A stretch of 41,797 nt of DNA, taken from the NCBI GenBank assembly GCA_902464345.1, contig CABQJA010000002.1:1-41797 (forward strand), read 5' to 3'. Made by a program: the position numbers and the translations under genes. The notes under the pieces were generated by a model. The model ran no database searches. It was not told where the DNA came from and worked only from the letters and a program-made list of their open reading frames with translations. Of the stretch, positions 35,568-41,797 are shown piece after piece; the stretch's first letter is position 1, and every line of letters begins with the position of its first letter. Source of the stretch: an uncultured Clostridium sp. Lineage in GTDB: Bacteria > Bacillota > Clostridia > Lachnospirales > Lachnospiraceae.

Positions 35568-37133
35568 ATGCGAGGTTTAGAGACAGATGTTCGCAGACTG
35601 CGGAAGCAGGTATTTGTGGAGATTGCAAAGGTAGCATACGATTCGAATTCTATTAATGATGATATAGAGGCGATTCCTTACAAGGTGACACCGGGAGACA
35701 CACCGCAGTATTGCGATAATATATATCGTGAAAGAGCGATTACCAGTGAGCGGGTTCGACTGGCTATGGGTATGTCTCTGCGTCCGGAGGACAGACCGGT
35801 CCATGTTACACAGGGACTGGAAGAGAGTGCGATTGATGAGAAGTATTATGAGCCACCGTTGATGCAGGTTATTCCATCTGCCTGTAATGCCTGTGAGAAC
35901 AATATCTATGAGGTAAGTAATCAGTGTAAGGGCTGCGTGGCACATCCTTGTATGGAGGTCTGTCCGATGGATGCCATTACCTGGGTAAAGGGGCATTCCT
36001 TTATCGATCAGAATAAATGTATCAAATGCGGAAAATGTAAGGCAAACTGTCCGTATGATGCCATTGCCAATAAGCGGCGGCCGTGTGCGGATGCCTGTGG
36101 TGTCGGTGCCATTGAGAGTGATGAGCACGGACGGGCAAAGATTAATGAGGATAAATGTGTTTCCTGCGGTATGTGTATGGTAAGCTGTCCGTTTGGAGCA
36201 ATTGCAGACAAGTCCCAGCTGTTTCAGCTGATCCGCGCAATGAAGTCCGGACGGGAGATCATTGCGGAGATCGCACCGGCATTTGTCGGCCAGTTTGGTG
36301 AGTATGCAACACCGGAGAAGATCAAGGCAGCCCTGATCAAGCTTGGATTCAAAGATGTATATGAGGTTGCTATGGGTGCGGATATCGGCGCTATGGCAGA
36401 GGCTGAACATTATGTAGAGGCTGTAGCCAGCGGAAAGCAGCCGTTCCTGCTGACCTCCTGCTGTCCGTCGTGGGCAATGCTTGCCAAGAAGTATTTCCCG
36501 GAAACGATCAGTATGATTTCCAATGAGCTGACCCCAATGGTTGCGACTGCCAGAATCATTAAGAAGGAGCATCCGAATGCATCGGTAGTATTTATCGGTC
36601 CATGTGCGGCAAAGAAGCTGGAGGCATCCAGAAGAACCGTTCGAAGTGATGTTGATTTTGTAATTACATTTGAAGAATTAGATGCCATGTTCATTGTGCA
36701 GGATATTGAGTTTGATGATTTCGGACAGGGCGTTCCGGTGGAGGATGCGACCGGAGCCGGACGCGGCTATGCAGTAGCCGGTGGCGTTGCAGATGCCATC
36801 CAGGCATGTATTAAGGAATACTATCCGGATGTGGAAGTGAATATCGAGCATGCAGAAGGCTTAAGTGAGTGCAGAAAGGCACTGATGCTGGCAAAGGCAG
36901 GACGGAAGAACGGATGTCTGATCGAAGGCATGGGCTGTCCGGGTGGCTGTATTGCCGGTGCCGGTACGAATATACCGATCAACAAGGCGACTGTTGCCGT
37001 GCGGAAGTTTAAGGGTGCAACGAAGAAGGCTGTGCCGGATATATCCATTCTGGATAATGAAAAAGAGGCATCGACTTTGAAAACGGCGGCACAGGAGCAG
37101 GAAAAGTCAGAAGACAGGAACGAAGAGTCATAA
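35568..37133 (+). CDS. Ferredoxin-fused monomeric [FeFe] hydrogenase, group-B-like
   Basis: A 521-residue iron-sulfur protein. Residues 106-207 carry many cysteines: C106/109/120/123/128/132, then two ferredoxin-type sets C151-x2-C-x2-C-x3-C161 and C197-x2-C-x2-C-x3-C207, with C173/C177 between them. The H-cluster domain follows, with L1 TSC298-C299-PSW, L2 GPC346AAKK and L3 EGMGC457PGGC461. The GPCAAKK and CPGGCIAGAG variants fit the group B type rather than group A (MPCxxK, GGG). It would exchange electrons between ferredoxin and protons or act as a sensor. No maturation genes (hydEFG) are in the window. A GGAGG-like site precedes the ATG. Confidence 0.9.
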   Translation: MRGLETDVRRLRKQVFVEIAKVAYDSNSINDDIEAIPYKVTPGDTPQYCDNIYRERAITSERVRLAMGMSLRPEDRPVHVTQGLEESAIDEKYYEPPLMQVIPSACNACENNIYEVSNQCKGCVAHPCMEVCPMDAITWVKGHSFIDQNKCIKCGKCKANCPYDAIANKRRPCADACGVGAIESDEHGRAKINEDKCVSCGMCMVSCPFGAIADKSQLFQLIRAMKSGREIIAEIAPAFVGQFGEYATPEKIKAALIKLGFKDVYEVAMGADIGAMAEAEHYVEAVASGKQPFLLTSCCPSWAMLAKKYFPETISMISNELTPMVATARIIKKEHPNASVVFIGPCAAKKLEASRRTVRSDVDFVITFEELDAMFIVQDIEFDDFGQGVPVEDATGAGRGYAVAGGVADAIQACIKEYYPDVEVNIEHAEGLSECRKALMLAKAGRKNGCLIEGMGCPGGCIAGAGTNIPINKATVAVRKFKGATKKAVPDISILDNEKEASTLKTAAQEQEKSEDRNEES

Positions 37134-37179
37134 CTGGGACAGATAAGCAGCAGACAGCAGATACGAGGGAGTGGTTACT

Positions 37180-38283
37180 ATGAAGAAGGTTCTGGAAGGA
37201 CTGAAAAACGGAGATTGGAAAACACGTTTATATATTATAGGGACCACATTGCTGATGCTTGCCGGAGTTGGCGGGATCGTTGTTTCTTTCATGATCAATT
37301 CCATGTGGCTGTTTCTGGCAGGTGTAGCGGCCGGGATTGCCGCAGTTGTCATTGCACAGAGGTTTACGATCATTACGGAAGAGCTGGAGACAGAGGAAGC
37401 TCCGGAGACCGTTGAAGAGCAACCGGCAGCGGAACGGGTACCGGAGCCGGAGAAAGCCCATCCGGAACAGCCGGTGAAGAAGAAAGAGGCGGAACCGGTG
37501 CGTGCGGAAGCCGACGTAACGGAGAAGAAACCGGAGTATGAGGAAGCTGACATGCCGGAGAAGAAACCAGCACGCGCGGAAGCTCTCGATGCCTATGATC
37601 AGAAGAAATTAAAGCAGGTCTTTTATAAATATAAGGTGAAACGGGATCATAAATGTATCATAATTGATTCCTGGAAGCAGCATCAGATACTGCAGGCGCC
37701 TGCCTATATCTGGATCAGTCACCGGAAGGTGCATTTTCTGGTTATGGAGAAGGAGACCCGTGAGATTGAAGTGCCACGGACAGAGCTTATGACCCTGTTG
37801 TATCATCCGGGAGTTGTGTGTCAGACCAAGGAGGAATATCCGCAGTTCCGAAAGGAAACGATGATGTCAAAGATCTTCTCCAAATATCTGCCATCCTACC
37901 GGTCCGGAAATCGAAACGGAAAACCGGTCATATATAAGAATCTGTTTGAACTCGGACATGGACTCTATCTGACCAATACATCGGCAAGGGTGGTACTGGA
38001 CATGCTGCAGCCGGTATTTCAGGTAGACGATCAGGTGACCAGGGATGTGCGTTGCCAGGAGGTAGTTAAGGATATTTATAAGCTGGGTATCCTGCTCCGG
38101 AATCTGGTATACACGGCGAAGGAATATAAGGATCTGGTGGATGATAAGATCCAGACACTGGCAAGTACCGGAATCAGTGAGGCGGAATATACGGAAATTT
38201 TGCAGATGCTGTTCCGCATGAATCTGATCACGGCAGAATATATGGAGTATTATAAGCGATACCGAGCAGGCAGACAGAAATAA
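37180..38283 (+). CDS. Two-helix membrane protein with acidic linker and unknown C-terminal domain
   Basis: A 367-residue protein of no recognised family. Two membrane segments lie at about 17-37 and 41-61. A Glu/Pro/Lys-rich linker (about 66-136) with loose EKKPxxxEAD repeats leads to a folded cytoplasmic-looking domain (about 137-367) that ends in a helical part. The ATG at 37180 is preferred; a GTG at 37171 is in frame but lies within the GAGGGAG binding site. It follows the hydrogenase by 46 bases, so it is probably in the same operon. Its role is unknown; a membrane partner of the hydrogenase is a guess from position alone. Confidence 0.7.
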   Translation: MKKVLEGLKNGDWKTRLYIIGTTLLMLAGVGGIVVSFMINSMWLFLAGVAAGIAAVVIAQRFTIITEELETEEAPETVEEQPAAERVPEPEKAHPEQPVKKKEAEPVRAEADVTEKKPEYEEADMPEKKPARAEALDAYDQKKLKQVFYKYKVKRDHKCIIIDSWKQHQILQAPAYIWISHRKVHFLVMEKETREIEVPRTELMTLLYHPGVVCQTKEEYPQFRKETMMSKIFSKYLPSYRSGNRNGKPVIYKNLFELGHGLYLTNTSARVVLDMLQPVFQVDDQVTRDVRCQEVVKDIYKLGILLRNLVYTAKEYKDLVDDKIQTLASTGISEAEYTEILQMLFRMNLITAEYMEYYKRYRAGRQK

Positions 38284-38300
38284 GAGAGTGAGGGATAGAA

Positions 38301-38501
38301 ATGAATCTGTGGAATATATGGGGAAATATGATGGCGTGGATATCGCCGATGACAGGAGATAAGGTAAGACCCTGGCTGGCAGCGGTGATCCTGATCGTGT
38401 CGATCATTGTACTGGTGGTTATGATTCTGGTCAGCCGTCGTCCGGGTGACAGTGATAAAGAGGATGAAACCTACCGGGATGAGGATGAGAAGGATTTATA
38501 A
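38301..38501 (+). CDS. Single-pass mini membrane protein with an SPMTGD motif
   Basis: A 66-residue protein: a short N-terminus, one membrane helix (about 27-45, rich in Ile/Val) and an acidic tail (DKEDETYRDEDEKDL). The residues S15-P-M-T-G-D20 just before the helix resemble the SPxTGD variant of sortase signals seen in this family of bacteria, but the tail is acidic and long, so it is not a normal anchor. A GTGAGGGA stretch precedes the ATG. It lies 17 bases after the larger membrane protein gene, which suggests they work together. Confidence 0.65.
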   Translation: MNLWNIWGNMMAWISPMTGDKVRPWLAAVILIVSIIVLVVMILVSRRPGDSDKEDETYRDEDEKDL

Positions 38502-38528
38502 TAAAACAGACAAAAGCAGGCATAGCAT

Positions 38529-38557
38529 TTGACAAATGAAAGGACTATGCGTAAAAT
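38529..38557 (+). promoter_or_regulatory. icd promoter
   Basis: A consensus TTGACA (38529-38534), a 17-base spacer and TAAAAT (38552-38557) lie 38 bases before the ATG. It is the best -35 box in the window and suggests high expression. Confidence 0.8.
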
Positions 38558-38595
38558 GTAAAGCTAGATAAACTTGATAATCAGGAGGACCTACA

Positions 38596-39807
38596 ATGGA
38601 AAAGATTAAAATGACCACTCCATTGGTTGAGATGGATGGCGATGAGATGACCCGTATTCTTTGGAAGATGATCAAGGATGAATTATTACTTCCTTATATT
38701 GACCTGAAGACAGAGTATTATGATCTGGGTCTGGAATACAGAAATGAAACCAACGATCAGGTAACGATTGATTCTGCAGAAGCAACCAAGAAGTACGGTG
38801 TTGCCGTTAAGTGTGCAACGATCACACCAAATGCAGCACGTATGACAGAGTATAACTTAAAGGAGATGTGGAAGAGTCCGAACGGTACGATCCGTGCAGC
38901 TCTGGACGGAACCGTATTCCGTGCACCAATCGTTGTAAAAGGCATTGAGCCATGTGTAAAGAACTGGGAGAAGCCAATCACACTTGCAAGACATGCATAC
39001 GGTGATGTTTATAAGAATACCGAGATCCGTGTTCCGGGCGCCGGCAAGGCAGAGCTGGTATTCACGGCAGAAGATGGTACCGTTACACGGGAGACCATTC
39101 ATGATTTTACCGGAGCCGGTATCATTCAGGGTATTCATAATACAGATAAGTCGATTGAAAGCTTTGCAAGATGCTGCTTCAATTATGCATTAGATACCAA
39201 GCAGGATCTGTGGTTTGCAACCAAGGATACGATTTCCAAGAAATATGATCACAGATTCAAGGATATTTTCCAGGAAATCTATGATGCAGAGTACGATGAG
39301 AAGTTTAAGGCAGCAGGTATTGAGTATTTCTATACATTGATCGATGATGCAGTAGCCCGTGTTATGAAGGCAAAGGGCGGCTTTATCTGGGCATGTAAGA
39401 ACTATGATGGCGATGTTATGAGTGATATGGTATCCAGCGCATTCGGTTCTCTGGCTATGATGACCTCTGTACTGGTATCACCGGAAGGCTATTACGAGTA
39501 TGAGGCTGCACATGGTACAGTTCAGAGACATTATTACAAGCACTTAAAGGGCGAAGAGACCTCGACCAACTCAGTAGCAACGATCTTTGCATGGACCGGT
39601 GCTTTAAGAAAGCGTGGCGAGATGGACAATCTTCCGGAGCTTGGCAAGTTTGCAGACGCACTGGAAGCAGCTACCTTAGAGACCATTGAGTCCGGCAAGA
39701 TGACGAAGGATCTTGCACTGATCACAAGTATTCCGAATCCGACAGCATTATCAAGTGAGGGATTCATCAAGGCAATCCGTGAGACTCTGGATCAGAAGCT
39801 GAAATAA
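38596..39807 (+). CDS. icd: NADP-dependent isocitrate dehydrogenase, eukaryote-like type
   Basis: A 403-residue enzyme that converts isocitrate to 2-oxoglutarate, feeding glutamate synthesis. The N-terminus [13 protein letters not shown], the [18 protein letters not shown] substrate segment and [21 protein letters not shown] with its NADP-contact residues match the type II (IDH1-like) group rather than the E. coli 416-residue form. AGGAGG precedes the ATG. It has its own strong promoter and a terminator, so it forms a single-gene unit. The aconitase-family gene at 23460 would supply its substrate. Confidence 0.95.
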   Translation: MEKIKMTTPLVEMDGDEMTRILWKMIKDELLLPYIDLKTEYYDLGLEYRNETNDQVTIDSAEATKKYGVAVKCATITPNAARMTEYNLKEMWKSPNGTIRAALDGTVFRAPIVVKGIEPCVKNWEKPITLARHAYGDVYKNTEIRVPGAGKAELVFTAEDGTVTRETIHDFTGAGIIQGIHNTDKSIESFARCCFNYALDTKQDLWFATKDTISKKYDHRFKDIFQEIYDAEYDEKFKAAGIEYFYTLIDDAVARVMKAKGGFIWACKNYDGDVMSDMVSSAFGSLAMMTSVLVSPEGYYEYEAAHGTVQRHYYKHLKGEETSTNSVATIFAWTGALRKRGEMDNLPELGKFADALEAATLETIESGKMTKDLALITSIPNPTALSSEGFIKAIRETLDQKLK

Positions 39808-39850
39808 TAAGCAGAATAAAGAACCTGTTATGATGACAGGATGGGATAAA

Positions 39851-39884
39851 AAATGCAGGCTGGTATCGATCAGCCTGCATTTTT
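39851..39884. terminator. Bidirectional terminator between icd and the GT87-like gene
   Basis: AAATGCAGGCTG (39851-39862) pairs perfectly with CAGCCTGCATTT, loop of eight. T-runs follow on both strands, so it can end icd and the convergent glycosyltransferase transcript. A smaller CCTGT/ACAGG hairpin (39824-39840) lies just before it. Confidence 0.88.
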
Positions 39885-39913
39885 ATGTTATTTTAATCAT
39901 GTATCTTAGCATT

Positions 39914-41194
39914 TTAAGTTTCGGAAACGGCTTTCTGCTTTCCTGCAATGATTCGTTCATGAATGAAATGAACGGTTTTGTAAGCTGCCTCCGCAAATAG
40001 CAGGAGGAACAGGATCACAATTGCCAGATTAACGATCAGCAGTCCGATGTTCTGACCGTTCAGCTTGGAAATGGATTGTAACGGGTTCAGGATCAGGGCG
40101 AATAAAGCAACATAAATGATCTCGTACCATTTCTTAGGCTTGTTCTCCTCATTAAAGAACAGGACAATGACCGGGAACAGATAAAGGGCACAGTACAGTC
40201 CGCAGTTGGCAGGGACCAGCAGGGTGATACAGATCAGCAGGGCTGTCTTTTTCCATGTGCTGTCCTGAAAAGCATTTAACAGAAGACTGACGATGCAGAT
40301 AATGTAAACCGGTGTCTTCATGGAAGCTTCCAGTGATTTCTGCGTGTTTGGAAGCTCGGATAATCCATAGGAGAGGAAATAATAAAGTCCCAGCTTTGGA
40401 TTCCGGATGAAGCTGTAGGTTTCTGAATTCAGCTTTACATTCGCACGGAAGATGTTCAGATTCTCATGAAATCCACCCGGCAGGAATTTGAAAGGAATGA
40501 ACGCAAAGCCAACACCGTAAATCAACAGTCGGATGGCTGCTTTGTATTCCCGACGGTAGATCAGCAGTAAGCCGAGAATCGCAGGGTAGCCTTTCAGAGC
40601 CGCCGCCAATGCTAGTGCGATATAACCAAGCTCCCGGAGTACCGGATTTTCTGAGGTGTAGGTAGCAAGGAAAAGTACCATACATCCGGCAGCAATGAGA
40701 ATGGAGTTTCCACGCTCAAAGGAGAACAGAAAGATACCGGAGAGAGCAAAGCTCATAAGCAGCAGATAACGGTATCCGCGTTTTAAGGTAGATAACTGTT
40801 CCAGTGCCAGAAAAAGAATCAGACAGAATCCGGACATGATCAGGATGGCAGACAGGATCTGCATATGATCGGTCGGAGTCGGAACATCCAGAGACTTATA
40901 ATCGATCAGCTGGCTGAACCAGTGAAAGATGACATAGGTAAGCGGAAAATATGCCTTTTCTTCCGGTCCGTTATAGGCATTGTGATATGGATCCAGATCC
41001 TTGGAATAATAGGTGACATTAAAGTAGTCAGCGAAAAAATCACCGCCTTTATTAAAAATAATATTCGCCTGATTTCCCGACAGATCTTTGACATACTGAC
41101 CGATAAAGATGATAAACAGGGTCAGGATGGCAGTTGCAAGAATGCACAAAAAAATCAGATTTTTATGCTTGTTTAATTGATTTCCAAATTTCAT
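39914..41194 (-). CDS. GT87/DUF2029-type polytopic membrane glycosyltransferase
   Basis: A 426-residue protein with about ten membrane segments. An N-terminal loop after the first helix contains GGDFFADYFNVTYYSKDLDP, carrying the Asp expected of GT-C enzymes that use polyprenyl-phosphate sugars. FERGNSILIAAG and LALAAALKGYPAILGLLL are characteristic of the GT87/DUF2029 group, which includes mycobacterial mannosyltransferases. It probably adds a sugar to an extracytoplasmic glycolipid or polymer. GGAGG six bases before the ATG supports the start. It lies 27 bases behind the ABC-F gene and probably shares its transcript. Confidence 0.82.
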   Translation of the reverse strand: MKFGNQLNKHKNLIFLCILATAILTLFIIFIGQYVKDLSGNQANIIFNKGGDFFADYFNVTYYSKDLDPYHNAYNGPEEKAYFPLTYVIFHWFSQLIDYKSLDVPTPTDHMQILSAILIMSGFCLILFLALEQLSTLKRGYRYLLLMSFALSGIFLFSFERGNSILIAAGCMVLFLATYTSENPVLRELGYIALALAAALKGYPAILGLLLIYRREYKAAIRLLIYGVGFAFIPFKFLPGGFHENLNIFRANVKLNSETYSFIRNPKLGLYYFLSYGLSELPNTQKSLEASMKTPVYIICIVSLLLNAFQDSTWKKTALLICITLLVPANCGLYCALYLFPVIVLFFNEENKPKKWYEIIYVALFALILNPLQSISKLNGQNIGLLIVNLAIVILFLLLFAEAAYKTVHFIHERIIAGKQKAVSET

Positions 41195-41210
41195 AATGAA
41201 CCTCCGATAT

Positions 41211-41226
41211 ACTGATCATGATCAGT
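41211..41226. other. Perfect 16-bp palindrome at the ABC-F/GT87 junction
   Basis: ACTGATCATGATCAGT reads the same on both strands and covers the ABC-F stop codon (41222-41224), just upstream of the GT87 ribosome binding site. It could be a regulator site or mRNA hairpin. Confidence 0.45.
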
Positions 41227-41797
41227 CAGCATAAGTTTCCCACTCTTCGTATAAGGCTTCCAGGGTGGCTTCCGTTTCTTCTTTTTCTTTTGCAAGCTCC
41301 ATGCACCGGGCAGCGTTAACAGCAACCTCCGGCAGGCACATTTCATCTGTCAGCTCCTGACAGCGGGTTTCCAGTTCTTCAATCTTATCCTCCAGCTTTT
41401 TCAGGTCGTTCTCGCGTTTGCGGATCCGGGCCTGTTCCTCCTTCTGAGCCTTCCAGTCCAGCTTTGCTTCAGAGGACGTATCCGGTATCGGAGCAGTTGA
41501 TGCAGATCCGGCGGAGCTTCCGTTGAGACTTTCCTGATACAGGCGCTCCACTAACTCCTTCTTCTCCAGATAGTAATCATAATTTCCCTTATATTCATTC
41601 AAATGCTGTCCGGTCAGATCCAGAATTCTGGTAGCCGTTTTATTAATGAAATACCGGTCATGCGACACGTAAAGGACGGTTCCGGTATAACTGCAAAGTG
41701 CCGATTCCAGAATCTCTTTGGATGTGATATCCAGGTGGTTCGTCGGCTCATCCAGGATCAGCAGATTGGCAGAGGAGAGCATCAGCTTGGCTAAGGA
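41222..41797 (-). CDS. ABC-F family ATPase, C-terminal part (cut by window edge)
   Basis: Only the last 191 residues are present; the reading frame stays open through the right edge. The second ATP-binding domain shows SLAKLML, Walker B in LLILDEPTNHLD and the switch His in YVSHDRYF, the ABC-F hallmark of soluble paired ATPases without membrane domains. A long charged coiled coil (about the last 90 residues) resembles the C-terminal extension of YdiF/Uup-type ABC-F proteins. Such proteins bind the ribosome to relieve stalls or give antibiotic resistance; which applies here cannot be told from this fragment. Confidence 0.9.
   Translation of the reverse strand, partial: SLAKLMLSSANLLILDEPTNHLDITSKEILESALCSYTGTVLYVSHDRYFINKTATRILDLTGQHLNEYKGNYDYYLEKKELVERLYQESLNGSSAGSASTAPIPDTSSEAKLDWKAQKEEQARIRKRENDLKKLEDKIEELETRCQELTDEMCLPEVAVNAARCMELAKEKEETEATLEALYEEWETYAD

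Noticed and set aside
35577..36572. 331-codon open frame on the minus strand inside the hydrogenase gene
   Set aside because: It is antisense to conserved cysteine motifs and its translation is Leu/Ile/Thr-rich without a domain.

Overview
The window reads as a chromosomal segment of a gut-type anaerobic Clostridia, most likely a Lachnospiraceae (Roseburia/Coprococcus-like). This rests on purine-rich ribosome binding sites (AAGGAGG/GGAGG), TTGAAA-N17-TATAAT promoters, a single-chain PurL, a monomeric ferredoxin-fused [FeFe] hydrogenase-like protein, a fused CoA transferase and a eukaryote-like NADP isocitrate dehydrogenase. There are 34 supported genes (33 complete, one cut by the right edge). 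No tRNA, rRNA, CRISPR array, insertion sequence or prophage gene is visible, and no gene-free stretch exceeds 300 bases. The longest gaps are 22607-22809, holding a terminator and possible promoter elements, and 29792-29964, where I see no clear motif.

Layout. (1) 75-3953: a signalling module of a membrane Cache-HAMP-GGDEF-EAL protein, transcribed divergently from a four-repeat MshEN-like/CheX-like fusion and a stand-alone CheY-like receiver. (2) 4036-10967: two tandem aspartoacylase/AstE-type deacylase paralogues, the second lacking the expected zinc and catalytic residues, then purL, then a coiled-coil protein with an LtaS-like membrane region. (3) 11003-22606: a LysR regulator divergent from an amino-acid gene train, leuC-leuD-phosphatase-leuB-ilvD-ilvB-serC-serA-asd, ending at one clear terminator. 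A near-perfect dyad sits in the lysR-leuC control region. (4) 22810-25748: a small DUF4190-like membrane protein and an aconitase-family hydratase. (5) 25809-29791, minus strand: a subtilisin-like protease, a beta-CASP metallo-beta-lactamase RNase-like protein and an amidohydrolase. (6) 29965-33716: iron alcohol dehydrogenase, fused CoA transferase and alpha/beta hydrolase. (7) 33836-35386: a DUF1653 protein, a small coiled-coil protein and a lytic transglycosylase (minus strand). (8) 35568-39807: a group-B-like [FeFe] hydrogenase, two uncharacterised membrane proteins, and icd under its own promoter. (9) 39914-41797, minus strand: a GT87-like membrane glycosyltransferase behind the 3' part of an ABC-F ATPase.

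How the genes work together. Region 3 supplies branched-chain amino acids, serine and the aspartate-semialdehyde branch. leuA, ilvC, ilvN, ilvE and serB are not in the window, and the embedded histidine phosphatase is a possible stand-in for serB. The aconitase-like hydratase and icd supply the oxidative citrate-to-2-oxoglutarate branch. The best candidate for an undescribed system is region 1: a putative cyclic-di-GMP-binding repeat module fused to a CheX-type phosphatase, next to a free receiver and a c-di-GMP-turnover enzyme. All functions are inferred from sequence read by eye; no database search was run.
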